From contig JACRBI010000043.1 of assembly GCA_016234495.1 (NCBI GenBank), positions 62,001 through 126,000 of the forward strand: DNA of 64,000 bases, read 5' to 3'. Below the pieces are notes generated by a model that worked only from the letters and a program-made list of their open reading frames with translations, was not told the DNA's origin and searched no databases. How positions within the stretch are numbered: the stretch's first letter is position 1; every line of letters begins with the position of its first letter. The translations under genes and the position numbers were made by a program. Source of the stretch: Chloroflexota bacterium. Its GTDB lineage: Bacteria > Chloroflexota > Anaerolineae > Anaerolineales > Villigracilaceae. This document shows positions 43,179 through 52,932 of the stretch, one piece after another.

Positions 43179-43514
43179 ATGGTCAACCAAACCCTTAAAC
43201 AAGAAATCTCCCAGCTCGAAGCCGACTTCTGCTTCGCCCTCTCTGACCCGAACCGCATCCTCATGCTGTACGCCCTCAGCGAGAAACCTCTCAATGTAAC
43301 CGAACTCACCAATGATCTCGGGCTGAACCAGCCCACTACATCGAGGCATCTCAAAGTCATGCGTGACCGGGGTTTGGTCCACACTGTCCGCACAGGCACC
43401 ACCGTCACCTATCACCTTACCGACCAAAGGTTAATTCAGGCGCTTGATCTTCTGCGATCCGTTATGCGGGATCGTCTGACCCAGCGTGCAAGCCTGATAA
43501 ATGAAATCGCATAA
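43179..43514 (+). CDS. ArsR-family transcriptional regulator
   Basis: The ATG at 43179 follows AAGGACAAC; earlier in-frame starts would overlap the operator region. The 111-aa protein has the ArsR winged helix (FALSDPNRILMLYALSEKPLNVTELTNDLGLNQPTTSRHLKVMRDRGLV). Only one Cys (residue 18) is present, so the two-Cys redox mechanism of BigR/SqrR is not supported. It directly precedes the multiheme genes (12-bp gap) and probably controls them. Signal unknown. Confidence 0.9.
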   Translation: MVNQTLKQEISQLEADFCFALSDPNRILMLYALSEKPLNVTELTNDLGLNQPTTSRHLKVMRDRGLVHTVRTGTTVTYHLTDQRLIQALDLLRSVMRDRLTQRASLINEIA

Positions 43515-43526
43515 GGAGAATGTTTG

Positions 43527-44960
43527 ATGAAGAACCGCTTCCCTTCCTGGACTTTGGGACTGCTCGGCATTTTGCTGCTGATTCTCGTCCCCGTCCTGTA
43601 CTACCTGCCCCGCGCCCAATCCAAGAACAACCCTGCGGCGCACATCCCCACCAAAGCCGTGCATGTCGATCATAAAGACATCGTCAAAGGCGAATTCAAA
43701 ACCGGACAGGACGTGACCCGCGCCTGTCTCGAATGTCATGAAGACGCCGCCGCCCAATTGATGAAGACCACGCACTGGACATGGGAATCAAAAGCCTTCG
43801 ATGTGCCCTGGCGCGAAGATGACGTGACCATTGGCAAAGCCAACCAGATCAATAACTTCTGCATCGGTTCGCAAGGCAATGAAAACAAGTGCATGTCCTG
43901 CCACGCCGGCTACGGCTGGGAACAGGGACGTGAAACCCAGCAAGCCAACCCCGAAAACGTGGATTGTCTCGCCTGTCACGCCGACCCTGCGTCTTATGGC
44001 AAAGGTCTGTTCGGCAACCCCGCTGAAAGCGTTGACCTGCTCGCCGCGGCACAAAGCGTACGCGCTGTGACTCGCGAAAACTGCGGAAAATGTCACTTCG
44101 ACGGCGGTGGCGGCAACGGCGTCAAACACGGCGACCTCGATGAGAGTTTATATTTCCCCGATCAAAATCTCGATGTTCACATGGGCGGCGACCTGAACAT
44201 GCAATGCACCGACTGCCACGTTACCAAAGATCACCAAATCCTCGGCCGCATGCTCGCCGACAATTACACCATTGACCCACAGGAACAAGTCTCCTGCGAG
44301 CAATGCCATGTAAATCAAAAGCATGAAGATGAACGCATCAACACCCATCTTGCGTCTGTCGCATGTCAAACCTGCCATATCCCGGCCATTGCCCTCGAAG
44401 ACCCAACCAAAGTCACATGGGACTGGTCACAAGCGGGTCAGGAAGGCCGCGAAGACGATCACTTCACCTACCTCAAGATCAAGGGTGAGTTCACCTACGA
44501 CAAAAACTTCGCCCCCACCTATCTGTGGTTCAACGGTAACAACGAATACCGCTACATCCTCGGTGACCCAATCGGCGCGGATGGGGTCACCTACATCAAC
44601 AAGCCTGCTGGCAGCATCGAAGATCAAAACGCGAAGATATTCCCCTTCAAAGTTCACATCGCCAAACAACCCTACGATGTGAAAAATAATTACCTGCTTC
44701 AACCCGTCACATCTGGCAAAGACGGCTTCTGGACAACCTTCGATTGGAACAGCGCCTTTGAGCTTGCCGCACCCATCACAGGTCTCGCATACAGCGGCGA
44801 ATACGGCTTCACCGAAACCTACATGTACTGGACAACCACGCACATGGTTCAGCCCGCCAAAGACGCCCTGCAATGCGACTCATGTCACGGCGACTCCGGC
44901 CGCATGGATTGGGCTGCCCTCGGCTATCCCGGCGACCCAATCGAATGGGGTGGAAGGTAA
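43527..44960 (+). CDS. Octaheme c-type cytochrome, tetrathionate-reductase (OTR) family
   Basis: The 477-aa protein has one N-terminal membrane anchor or signal (residues 9-27) and exactly eight CXXCH heme sites: Cys67, 122, 147, 186, 227, 257, 280 and 450. Spacing and the C-terminal WTTTHMVQP...CDSCHGDSGRMDW resemble octaheme tetrathionate reductases. That family can reduce tetrathionate, nitrite or hydroxylamine in vitro. It lies before the seven-heme/cytochrome-b fusion and two sulfur-compound transporters, which supports a sulfur substrate. GGAGAATG precedes the start. Direction of the reaction in the cell is not settled. Confidence 0.9.
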   Translation: MKNRFPSWTLGLLGILLLILVPVLYYLPRAQSKNNPAAHIPTKAVHVDHKDIVKGEFKTGQDVTRACLECHEDAAAQLMKTTHWTWESKAFDVPWREDDVTIGKANQINNFCIGSQGNENKCMSCHAGYGWEQGRETQQANPENVDCLACHADPASYGKGLFGNPAESVDLLAAAQSVRAVTRENCGKCHFDGGGGNGVKHGDLDESLYFPDQNLDVHMGGDLNMQCTDCHVTKDHQILGRMLADNYTIDPQEQVSCEQCHVNQKHEDERINTHLASVACQTCHIPAIALEDPTKVTWDWSQAGQEGREDDHFTYLKIKGEFTYDKNFAPTYLWFNGNNEYRYILGDPIGADGVTYINKPAGSIEDQNAKIFPFKVHIAKQPYDVKNNYLLQPVTSGKDGFWTTFDWNSAFELAAPITGLAYSGEYGFTETYMYWTTTHMVQPAKDALQCDSCHGDSGRMDWAALGYPGDPIEWGGR

Positions 44961-44980
44961 GGGCGCAGCATGCTGCGCCC
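44961..44980. repeat. Perfect 20-bp palindrome between the two cytochrome genes
   Basis: GGGCGCAGCA followed directly by TGCTGCGCCC, immediately after the stop codon and 14 bp before the next ATG. It can form a strong RNA hairpin and may tune expression or stability between the genes. Confidence 0.75.
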
Positions 44981-44994
44981 CTACGGAGAACAAC

Positions 44995-47691
44995 ATGAAA
45001 AAATATTCCTATTTCACACTTGCTGGATTCATCATCCTTGTCCTCGCCTTCGGAATTGGAACGGTTCTTGCCTCGCCGGAGCCTGCTCCTGAACAACAGG
45101 CATCTGTCCTGCACCCGAACTTTGCCCTGCTCGACGCCGACGGCGTGAACGTACTCGAAAGCAACAACGCAGTCTCAACCATGCAAACCTGCGGACAATG
45201 CCACGACACCGAATTCATCGCATCCCACGCATTCCACTCTGACCTCGGGCTGACAGATTACACAGCCTCCAAAGATTCATGGGACGCCAGCACTGGCACA
45301 TTCGGTCAGTGGAATCCGCTCACCTACCGCTACCTCACACAGAACGGCGACGAACGGCTTGACCTGTCCACCGCGGAATGGTTAATGCTCAACGGCGATA
45401 GAGTCGTCGGCGGCGGACCAGCTACAACGTCACGCACCGATGCGCCGCTTGCAGATGTAAAAGTCAGCAAGGAGAATCCCGAAACATCCATCCTGAAAAA
45501 TGGCAGTCCCACAGCTTGGGATTGGGACGCTTCCGGCACGATGGAAATGAATTGCTTCCTGTGCCACCTCGAAACACCGAATACCGCCGCCCGCGCAGAC
45601 GCGATCCGTGCGGGTGAATTTGGCAATGCCAACACAGCGACATTGCTTGGTTTGAACATCGTCAGCGATTCTGCGGACGGCTGGGCATGGAACGCAGAGG
45701 CCTTCAGCGAAGCGGGCGAACTCAAGAGCGAGACGCTTGGTATTCAAGACCCGACCAATTCAAATTGCGCAACCTGCCACGGCGAAGTACATCCCTCAAC
45801 CGAAGAACCGCTCACCTTCAACGCCTGTGATTTGAATTACCCGCAGACCGCCACAACGGGACAGGTGATCTCGTCACAGCGCATCAACGAATCCGGCGTA
45901 AACCTGGCGGGCAAGGACAACCTCGACCGTTCTTGGGACATCCATGCGGAACGCCAGTTGAAATGCACCGACTGTCATTACGCGCTGAACAATCCCGCGC
46001 ACGTCAGCGAAGCGCAAAGCAGCAACCCCGAACATTTAATTTATGACCCGCGCTCTTTGGAGATCAATGAATATCTCCAAAGACCCGACCATAATTTTGC
46101 GCGCGGGCAAAGCGCTCAATTCAACGCCGCACCCGAGTACAAAGGCACGATGCGCCGCTGCGAAAACTGCCATGACTACAACAAGGGTCACGCCGACTGG
46201 CTGCCATATGTGCAAACCCACATTGACGCAGTCGCCTGCGAAACCTGCCACATCCCGCAGATGTACGCGCCCGCCATTCAAACTTATGATTGGACAGTCA
46301 TCACCAAAGACGGCGGCGCGGTCAAATCCTGCCGCGGTGTGGAAGGCTCGCCCAACTCTGTGACCTCGCTTGTCACCGGTTATGAACCCGTCCTGCTTAA
46401 CCGCACCAACATTGACGGCAAGACATTGCTCGCGCCGTACAATTTGATCACCTCCTTCTATTGGGTCTATGACGATGCCAATGGGAATAAACGCCCGGTT
46501 CGCCTCGCAGACCTCGAAGCTGCGTACCTCGACAATGGAAATTACGCCGCTGACATCGTTGCCGCATTCGACGGAAACAATGACGGCAAATTAAGCAATT
46601 CAGAACTGGTCATTGAAAATTCCGCGCAGGAAGAAGCTGTCAAATCCAAACTGCTCGCGCTCGGTTTGAACAATCCGCGCATGGAAGGCATGGCTCAACC
46701 GTACAGCATCAATCATAATGTCACTCGCGGCGAGGATGCCCTCAACGACTGCAAAGCCTGTCACAACGAAGGCTCGCGCATTTCACAGCCGATTAAACTG
46801 GCAGCCAATGCGCCGGTCATGCCTGCCTTCGATGCAGAAAACAACGTCAACGGCACAGGCGAAATCGTCACAGGCGCGGACGGCGCGTTGTATTACCAGC
46901 CGATGCCCGCCAACGATGACATGTATGTCTTCGGTTCCAGCCGCGTGAGTTGGATCGACTGGCTCGGCGCGTTGATGTTCGCGGGCTCGCTTTTAGGTGT
47001 GATCGGCCACGGGACGCTGAGATTCGTCTCGTCGCGGAAGCAGGCCAAGGGTCAGGTACGAACCGAGCGTGTTTACATGTACGAACCGTATCGCAGATTC
47101 TGGCATTGGCTGCAGACCTCGTCCATTGTCATCCTGTTGTTTACCGGGCTGATCATCCACAGACCGGACATCTTCGGCGCGTTCTCGTTCCGCGGTGTAG
47201 TGACCGTGCATAATGTGGTGGCGGTCATCCTGGTGCTGAATGCCGCGCTCTCGTTGTTCTATCACATCACAACGGATCGCATCCGCGAGTTCATCCCGCA
47301 CCCTTACGGTTTCTTCGATGACGCGATCGTTCAAGCAAAATATTACGTGAACGGAATTTTCAAAGGTGAAGGTCACCCGTTTGAGAAGATACCGACCAGC
47401 CGCATGAATCCGATTCAGAAGGCAACCTATTTCGCGATTTTGAATGTACTGCTTCCGCTTCAAATCATCACCGGCGCGTTGATGTGGAGCGTGCAGAAGT
47501 TCCCGCAATTTGCGAACGCGCTGGGCGGGCTGCCCTTCCTGGCTCCGTTCCATTCGCTGGTGGCGTGGACGTTTGGGACATTCATCGTGGTGCATGTTTA
47601 CATGACGACCACCGGCGCAACTCCGCTAGAAGCCATGCGCGGCATGGTGACCGGCTGGGAGGAAGTGGAAGTGCATGAAGAACAAGGATGA
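44995..47691 (+). CDS. Seven-heme cytochrome c fused to a cytochrome b membrane domain
   Basis: The ATG at 44995 (GGAGAACAAC upstream) starts a signal peptide (residues 1-27). Seven CXXCH sites follow: Cys66, 187, 258, 324, 389, 415 and 586. Residues 526-538 (DGNNDGKLSNSEL) read as an EF-hand calcium loop. From residue 653 there are five membrane helices with paired His (His704 in FWHW, His722, His739, His756, His853, His867), as in formate-dehydrogenase/thiosulfate-reductase cytochrome b. The protein could take electrons from quinol in the membrane and hand them to its own c-hemes and on to the octaheme protein, or the reverse. Such a one-chain fusion is unusual. Confidence 0.85.
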   Translation: MKKYSYFTLAGFIILVLAFGIGTVLASPEPAPEQQASVLHPNFALLDADGVNVLESNNAVSTMQTCGQCHDTEFIASHAFHSDLGLTDYTASKDSWDASTGTFGQWNPLTYRYLTQNGDERLDLSTAEWLMLNGDRVVGGGPATTSRTDAPLADVKVSKENPETSILKNGSPTAWDWDASGTMEMNCFLCHLETPNTAARADAIRAGEFGNANTATLLGLNIVSDSADGWAWNAEAFSEAGELKSETLGIQDPTNSNCATCHGEVHPSTEEPLTFNACDLNYPQTATTGQVISSQRINESGVNLAGKDNLDRSWDIHAERQLKCTDCHYALNNPAHVSEAQSSNPEHLIYDPRSLEINEYLQRPDHNFARGQSAQFNAAPEYKGTMRRCENCHDYNKGHADWLPYVQTHIDAVACETCHIPQMYAPAIQTYDWTVITKDGGAVKSCRGVEGSPNSVTSLVTGYEPVLLNRTNIDGKTLLAPYNLITSFYWVYDDANGNKRPVRLADLEAAYLDNGNYAADIVAAFDGNNDGKLSNSELVIENSAQEEAVKSKLLALGLNNPRMEGMAQPYSINHNVTRGEDALNDCKACHNEGSRISQPIKLAANAPVMPAFDAENNVNGTGEIVTGADGALYYQPMPANDDMYVFGSSRVSWIDWLGALMFAGSLLGVIGHGTLRFVSSRKQAKGQVRTERVYMYEPYRRFWHWLQTSSIVILLFTGLIIHRPDIFGAFSFRGVVTVHNVVAVILVLNAALSLFYHITTDRIREFIPHPYGFFDDAIVQAKYYVNGIFKGEGHPFEKIPTSRMNPIQKATYFAILNVLLPLQIITGALMWSVQKFPQFANALGGLPFLAPFHSLVAWTFGTFIVVHVYMTTTGATPLEAMRGMVTGWEEVEVHEEQG

Positions 47692-47783
47692 ATGGTGAAG
47701 GATGAGGGATGAATAAAACCCACCCCCATCCTCACCAATTACCTGTTTACCTGTGTACTTGTTTACTAAAAAAGGAGTATCAA

Positions 47784-48329
47784 ATGACTACTCAAACTAG
47801 AAAATCTTTTTTCAAGCGACCTGAAAAAAATTATGTCCATCCGTACTTTGGCGGGGTGGTGCTGGGAATCGTTTTATTCCTCGCATTCTTCCTGACCGGT
47901 AACGGACTCGGCTCATCGGGCGCAACCAGCCGCCTCGACGCGGCGCTCGTGGACGCGATCTCCCCCTCGCACGTGGACAATACGCCCTACCTTTTGAAGA
48001 TGGCCGGCGGAGACAAAAATCCGCTCGATGATTGGATCGTGCCCGTCTTCTTCGGCGCATTGCTCGGCGGCTTTTCATCGGGCTTCTTCAACGGACGGCT
48101 CAAGATCATGACGACCAAAGGCCCGAACATCTCAGACCGCACCCGCTGGCTGATGGCTTTCCTCGGCGGTGTGATCTTCCTCTACGGCGCTCGCCTCGCA
48201 CGCGGATGCACATCCGGTCAGGCGCTCTCCGGCGGCGCGACTCTCTCCGCTGGCTCATGGGTGGTGATGTTTGCCATCTTCGGTGGAGCGTACGGTGTCG
48301 CATATTTTGTAAGGAAGTTTTGGAATTAG
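47784..48329 (+). CDS. YeeE/YedE-family transporter subunit, short
   Basis: The ATG at 47784 follows AAAGGAGTATC; the longer frame begins in a word-like repeat. The 181-aa protein has about four membrane segments and the family motif RLARGCTSGQALSGG with the conserved Cys. YeeE/YedE proteins (TsuA, PmpA/B) bring thiosulfate or other reduced sulfur into the cell. The pair with the next gene resembles two-part YedE systems. Confidence 0.88.
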   Translation: MTTQTRKSFFKRPEKNYVHPYFGGVVLGIVLFLAFFLTGNGLGSSGATSRLDAALVDAISPSHVDNTPYLLKMAGGDKNPLDDWIVPVFFGALLGGFSSGFFNGRLKIMTTKGPNISDRTRWLMAFLGGVIFLYGARLARGCTSGQALSGGATLSAGSWVVMFAIFGGAYGVAYFVRKFWN

Positions 48330-48411
48330 CTAGTGAATAGAGAATAGAGAATTAGTGAACAGTTACCAATCTCTAATCACTAATCTCTAGTCTCTAATAC
48401 AGGAGTCTCAC
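48330..48411. repeat. Palindromic word repeat between the YeeE genes
   Basis: AGAGAATTAGTGAACAG on the left and AATCACTAATCTCTAG on the right are largely complementary, with the words AGAGA/TCTCT repeated. It fills the gap apart from the AGGAGTCTC ribosome-binding site. Confidence 0.55.
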
Positions 48412-49713
48412 ATGAACTTTCCCCTCCCCTCTCTCATAGCAGTCAGCGCAGCCAACCCGTGGACATACGTGCTCTTCGCCGCGATCGGCTTCGCCTTCGG
48501 CTACACACTTGAAATGTCCGGTTTTGGCGACTCGCGTAAACTCGCCGCGCAATTCTATTTCACAGAACTGACTGTGCTCAAGGTCATGTTCACTGCCATC
48601 ACCGTGGCGATGGTGCTGCTCTTCGGCGCTGTCGGGCTTGGCTTGCTGGATTTCAGCCAGGTCTGGGTCAACCCGACCTATCTCGCCTCAGGCATCGTCG
48701 GCGGACTCATCATGGGCGTTGGCTTCATCGTCGGCGGCTTCTGCCCCACTACTTCGCTCGCATCCGCTTCCACAGGCAAAATTGACGGTATGTTGTTCAT
48801 GCTCGGCGGATTTGTCGGCGCGTTCCTGTTCGGCGAAACCGAAAAATATTTTGACGGCTGGTACACAAACGCAGGTTATTTTGGGCGTGTTACCCTCGAC
48901 CAGGTCTTTGGCATTCCTGTCGGCGCAGTGGTTGTGATCGTCATCCTAATGGCGCTCTTCATGTTCTGGGGCGGCGAACAACTCGAGCGCATCTTCGGCA
49001 AAAAGGATTTGAGCAAGGAACCGAAAATCCGCGTGGCCGGCGCAGTGGCATTATTCGCCGCAGCCGTCACCGTGCTGGCGCTTGGCAGCCCCTCGCTCGA
49101 AGAAAAATATAACAAGGTCAAATTCACGCGCACCGAAACCATCGAGCAGTTGAATGCCGACCCCATCGTCAACACATTAACTTACACAGCAGACGATATG
49201 CTGGCTAACAGACTGGTGTTCATCACCCCCGCCGAAGCCTTCAAGGCAAAATACAACCAGTCCATGAATCCTGTTTATCTTGATGTGCGCTCCGAGGCCG
49301 ATTACAATCTGTATCACATCGAAGATGCGGTCAATGTCCCACTGGAACGCCTCGCAGAAGTTATCCCTGTTCTGCTCAGCGAACCGCCTGCCAATACAGT
49401 CTTCATGTTGATGAGCAACGACGAAACCGCCGCAGTTCAAGCCTGGAAAATTTTAGTCGGATCGAGTGTGCAGAATGTATACATCCTCGAAGGCGGAGTC
49501 AACAACTGGATCGCATTTTTCGGCGCGGAGGATAAATCGCTTCAACCCAAGCCGAATGCTGGCGACGACCAATTGGGCTATCTCTTCCCTGCAGCATTGG
49601 GCAGCCGTTACGAGTCCTGCTCGCCCAGCCCTATAGAATATGAAGCCCTTGAATTCGAAGCCAAGATCATCCTGCAACTCAAACGGGATAAATCCGGCGG
49701 TGGCTGCGGATAG
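48412..49713 (+). CDS. YeeE/YedE transporter fused to a Cys-less rhodanese domain with a GGGCG tail
   Basis: The 433-aa protein has six or more membrane segments in residues 1-225 with Cys111 in VGGFCPTTSLASAS (substrate path) and an earlier GYTLEMSGFGDSR. A rhodanese-like domain follows (about 263-372: PVYLDVRSEADYNLYHIEDAVNVPLERL, VYILEGGVNNWIAF). The active-site loop at about 329-340 (VFMLMSNDETAA) has no Cys, so it cannot form a persulfide there. The extreme C-terminus is SGGGCG with Cys432 next to last, much like the sulfur-carrying GGCGG arm of SoxY; Cys403 is the only other nearby Cys. Last gene of the cytochrome operon. Confidence 0.85.
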   Translation: MNFPLPSLIAVSAANPWTYVLFAAIGFAFGYTLEMSGFGDSRKLAAQFYFTELTVLKVMFTAITVAMVLLFGAVGLGLLDFSQVWVNPTYLASGIVGGLIMGVGFIVGGFCPTTSLASASTGKIDGMLFMLGGFVGAFLFGETEKYFDGWYTNAGYFGRVTLDQVFGIPVGAVVVIVILMALFMFWGGEQLERIFGKKDLSKEPKIRVAGAVALFAAAVTVLALGSPSLEEKYNKVKFTRTETIEQLNADPIVNTLTYTADDMLANRLVFITPAEAFKAKYNQSMNPVYLDVRSEADYNLYHIEDAVNVPLERLAEVIPVLLSEPPANTVFMLMSNDETAAVQAWKILVGSSVQNVYILEGGVNNWIAFFGAEDKSLQPKPNAGDDQLGYLFPAALGSRYESCSPSPIEYEALEFEAKIILQLKRDKSGGGCG

Positions 49714-49744
49714 GTCAGTAAACAGTTTTTAGAAATCAGTAAAA

Positions 49745-49775
49745 AATCGCGCGAGATAATTCGCGCGATTTTTTT
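49745..49775 (+). terminator. Terminator of the cytochrome/transporter operon
   Basis: AATCGCGCGA and TCGCGCGATT with a 6-nt loop, followed by TTTTT. It converges with the S1P-lyase-like gene. Confidence 0.9.
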
Positions 49776-49800
49776 CATCTTTCAACCTTCAACCTTGTTT

Positions 49801-51303
49801 TCAAGCCTTGAAGATCACATCCAAATACCGTTTCAACAAATCACTGACCATACCACGCAAAGGAAGCGTCGCCGCCATGCCGTAGACAGGCGCCATCGTC
49901 CCTTTTTCGTCGGGATGAGTCTTCACGTGAGCCACAGCCTCGCTCAGGTCAGAAATGAAGCGCTCTGCCACGCCGGGCTGGGTATGCCGCAAGGTGACGC
50001 AGATATGCACGCAGGCCGGTTTGTGCAGTCCGTTCAGGCTCCACTTTTTATGCGACATGAAATCCAGTACTTTGTAAATATCCAAAGAGTCAGAATCAAA
50101 AGCGATCACAAAAAGCGGATCGCCGAGCACACGCAATTCTGGAATTTCGCGAATCCCCTGCTTGATTGCGCTAGCAGTTTCGAGAATTTTTTTCGTGGCA
50201 GCAAGATACCCTTCTGCGCCAATGGATGTCAACGCCGCCCAACAAGCCGCGCTTAATGCGCCCGGTCGGCTGCCCGCAAAGGTCGGAGAAAAATACAATC
50301 CGCCGGGCCAGTCGGTGGCGGTGTAATACTGAAAGTGGCGCAGTTCCTCGCCGCGATACAAAATGACCGATGTGCCCTTGGCAGCATACCCGTATTTGTG
50401 CGTATCGGCAGACATGGAAGTCACGCCAGGCAGGCGAAAATCAAACGGTGGGACAGGGTAACCGAGTTTCTCTGCCCATGGTAAAACAAACCCTCCGAGA
50501 CATCCATCCACGTGACAGCCGATCTGATTCTGCCGTGCAAGCTCGGACAATTCCGCGATTGGGTCAATTGCACCATGCGGGAAAGACGGCGCAGAGCCGA
50601 CAATCACGATTGTGTTTGGTGTAACCGCATTTCGCGCGGCTTCCACGTCCGCGCGAAAATTTTCATCCACTGGAATATGGATGGTCTTGATATTAAAGTA
50701 TTGACTGGCTTTGTCGAAGGCAGCGTGCGCCGTTATGGGAACGATCATCTCAGGCTTCGTGATGCCCTTCTTCTCGCGCGCCCAATCACGGTAGGTTTTC
50801 ATCGCCAGCATGATACTTTCCGTTCCGCCGGATGAAATCGTGCCGCACACATCCTGCCCCGCTCCGCCAAGCATGTCTGCGGTCATCGCCACGATCTCAG
50901 CTTCGAACTTGGTCGTGCTAGGCCAAACATCTGCGTGGAGCGGGTTGCTCTGCGAGTTGACAGCGTACACCTGGTTCAGAAAGTCTATGTGTTCCTGGTC
51001 GCCGTGATAGACCGCGCCGGAGACAAAACCGTCCTTCCACTGCGATTCTTCCTGCGCGCGCATGGACTGCATCTCGCTCAAAATTTCGGCGCGGCTGCGG
51101 CCTGATTCGGGGATTCGAGTGAATGTGGCGAATTTATTTTTATACGGCTTGGCTGAACTTTCCAACTCAACCATGATGCCGGCATATTCGGCGTCTATCT
51201 TGCGGCTGACGGCAGGGATGGCTTTCATCCTTTTTTCAACCGAAGCCAGAAACCTCGGGTTCAACTTTCCGATTTGCTTGATGATGTCGTCTTTCCAACT
51301 CAT
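49801..51303 (-). CDS. PLP-dependent sphingosine-1-phosphate-lyase-like enzyme
   Basis: A 500-aa type II PLP decarboxylase-fold protein. [12 protein letters not shown] binds the cofactor phosphate, His193 in TAHAAFDKA stacks on the ring, Asp266 in CHVDGCLGG pairs with the ring nitrogen, and Lys303 in [13 protein letters not shown] holds PLP. These match S1P lyases rather than glutamate decarboxylase. In bacteria such enzymes cleave long-chain-base phosphates or act on unknown amines. Neighbour on the same strand is an FGGY kinase 31 bp upstream, so the two may act in one pathway. Confidence 0.85.
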   Translation of the reverse strand: MSWKDDIIKQIGKLNPRFLASVEKRMKAIPAVSRKIDAEYAGIMVELESSAKPYKNKFATFTRIPESGRSRAEILSEMQSMRAQEESQWKDGFVSGAVYHGDQEHIDFLNQVYAVNSQSNPLHADVWPSTTKFEAEIVAMTADMLGGAGQDVCGTISSGGTESIMLAMKTYRDWAREKKGITKPEMIVPITAHAAFDKASQYFNIKTIHIPVDENFRADVEAARNAVTPNTIVIVGSAPSFPHGAIDPIAELSELARQNQIGCHVDGCLGGFVLPWAEKLGYPVPPFDFRLPGVTSMSADTHKYGYAAKGTSVILYRGEELRHFQYYTATDWPGGLYFSPTFAGSRPGALSAACWAALTSIGAEGYLAATKKILETASAIKQGIREIPELRVLGDPLFVIAFDSDSLDIYKVLDFMSHKKWSLNGLHKPACVHICVTLRHTQPGVAERFISDLSEAVAHVKTHPDEKGTMAPVYGMAATLPLRGMVSDLLKRYLDVIFKA

Positions 51304-51334
51304 GAATGATTCTCCAAAACTACAAAGAGGGGAG

Positions 51335-52918
51335 TTATTGCTGTCGATTCAACCGCGCATGGATCTTGCGGTTACTTTCGTAAATCGCCACAAACTCGCT
51401 GAACAGTTCATCGTAAATTTTTCGGTGACCGGGGTTGGGCGTGTAAGTCTGCGCGATCTTCACGTGCGTGCCGATCTCGTCATAATGCATGTACCCCAGC
51501 GATGCCGAAGCCAGCAATGCTGCGCCGCGCACATTGACCTCAATCGGGTCCCTGACCTGTCGAATCGGACGGTTCAACACATCCGCATGGATCTGACACC
51601 AGATGTTGGACCTCGCGCCGCCGCCAACAATATTGATGGCATCAACAGGCTGTTTATTGAATTGCTCCACATACTTCAACAGCCAGCGCGAGTTAAACGC
51701 CACACCTTCAAATACAGCCCGCACCATGTCGGCGCGGGTGGTATTCAACGACTGGTTATGGAATCCCCCGCGCACAAGATGATCGTCCACGGGGGTTCGC
51801 TCGCCGTACAGCCAGGGAGTAAAGATCAACTTGCCGGAGCCGGCCGGGGTTCGTTCGGCGATCTGGTCAAAGAGCTGATAAGCATTTGACGGTCTGCCCC
51901 CCAATGCCAGTTCATCATCGGGGAAGAAGACGTTGTTGCGCAAATACTGCAATGCGCCGCCGGCACATTCCTGCTCATTGGTCAGCAGGTAACGCCCGGG
52001 GATGGCCGATGGCAGCGCCGCCAGGTTATGGAACAGGTCGGTCTTTTTGAACGGGACATGACAAGTCAGCCAGCCGGAGGTGCCGATGTAAAGATGCGGC
52101 TCAAAATCGCGTACCGCGCCAGACCCGACGGCTGCGGAGTGGACATCCGGCGAACCCATCAACACTTTGACATCTTCGCGCAGGCCCCAGGTGCGGGCTA
52201 TGTCGGGGCGTAGATTTCCCAGAATCGCATTGGCAGGTTTCAGGTCGGGTAGTTTCGCGCGGTCTATCGTCGAGAGTCTGACCAGCCCGTCGTCATAGGT
52301 CACGTTCGCGATGTCTCGATTATCCGTCAGCCAATTCAAAGTAATGGAATTGTACGACGCGGCAAAATTTCCGGTCAGGCGCAGACCGATGTAATCCAGC
52401 GGTTCAAGAAATTTAAAAGCGCGGTTGTAAATTTGCGGGTGTTCGTGTTTGAGGTACAAAATATGCGCGATCGGGTCTTTGCCGGAATTTGCGGGCACGC
52501 CGCCGGTTAATCGAATCCAATTTAACAGTTTGGCAAGCCCGTAGCCCTCAACCTTGAACGCGCCGTCCACCAATTTGTGAATGTACGGAGCGCCGCGCGC
52601 GTCCATCCAAATGATGGCGTTGCTCAATGCATTGCCGTCCGCATCCACAGCCACTGTGCCCGACCATTGCGCAGTGGATGCGATCGCGATGATGTCATCA
52701 GTATTCACCAATTTTTTTGCAAGAAGTCGTTTGCCTGCGGTTTCGATGGCGTCCCACCAAACTTGCGGAGATTGTTCCGCGCCACCGCCGGGCAGGAGCA
52801 GCACGGGCGTTTCTTCGAATTCGCTTCCGATAAGTTCCCCTTGCGTGGAGAAAACAGCCACCTTGGGGCCGGAAGTTCCCAGGTCTATGGCAAGTATGAA
52901 TTTATTTTCTGTGGTCAT
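51335..52918 (-). CDS. FGGY-family carbohydrate kinase (xylulokinase-like)
   Basis: The ATG at 52918 follows GAGGCGG; the TTG at 52930 is rejected. The 527-aa protein begins [18 protein letters not shown] (ATP phosphate loop 1). It has IWMDARG with the substrate Asp, [14 protein letters not shown], and the C-terminal [25 protein letters not shown] signature. It phosphorylates a sugar or polyol. Xylulose is the nearest guess, but FGGY specificity is poorly readable. Confidence 0.88.
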   Translation of the reverse strand: MTTENKFILAIDLGTSGPKVAVFSTQGELIGSEFEETPVLLLPGGGAEQSPQVWWDAIETAGKRLLAKKLVNTDDIIAIASTAQWSGTVAVDADGNALSNAIIWMDARGAPYIHKLVDGAFKVEGYGLAKLLNWIRLTGGVPANSGKDPIAHILYLKHEHPQIYNRAFKFLEPLDYIGLRLTGNFAASYNSITLNWLTDNRDIANVTYDDGLVRLSTIDRAKLPDLKPANAILGNLRPDIARTWGLREDVKVLMGSPDVHSAAVGSGAVRDFEPHLYIGTSGWLTCHVPFKKTDLFHNLAALPSAIPGRYLLTNEQECAGGALQYLRNNVFFPDDELALGGRPSNAYQLFDQIAERTPAGSGKLIFTPWLYGERTPVDDHLVRGGFHNQSLNTTRADMVRAVFEGVAFNSRWLLKYVEQFNKQPVDAINIVGGGARSNIWCQIHADVLNRPIRQVRDPIEVNVRGAALLASASLGYMHYDEIGTHVKIAQTYTPNPGHRKIYDELFSEFVAIYESNRKIHARLNRQQ

Positions 52919-52932
52919 GAACCGCCTCAATA

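Noticed and set aside
43179-43514. BigR/SqrR-type two-cysteine sulfide sensor
   Set aside because: Only one Cys is present from the chosen start.
44758-44994. Longer N-terminus for the heptaheme fusion
   Set aside because: It would overlap the octaheme gene by 200 bp, and a signal peptide with a good ribosome-binding site begins at 44995.
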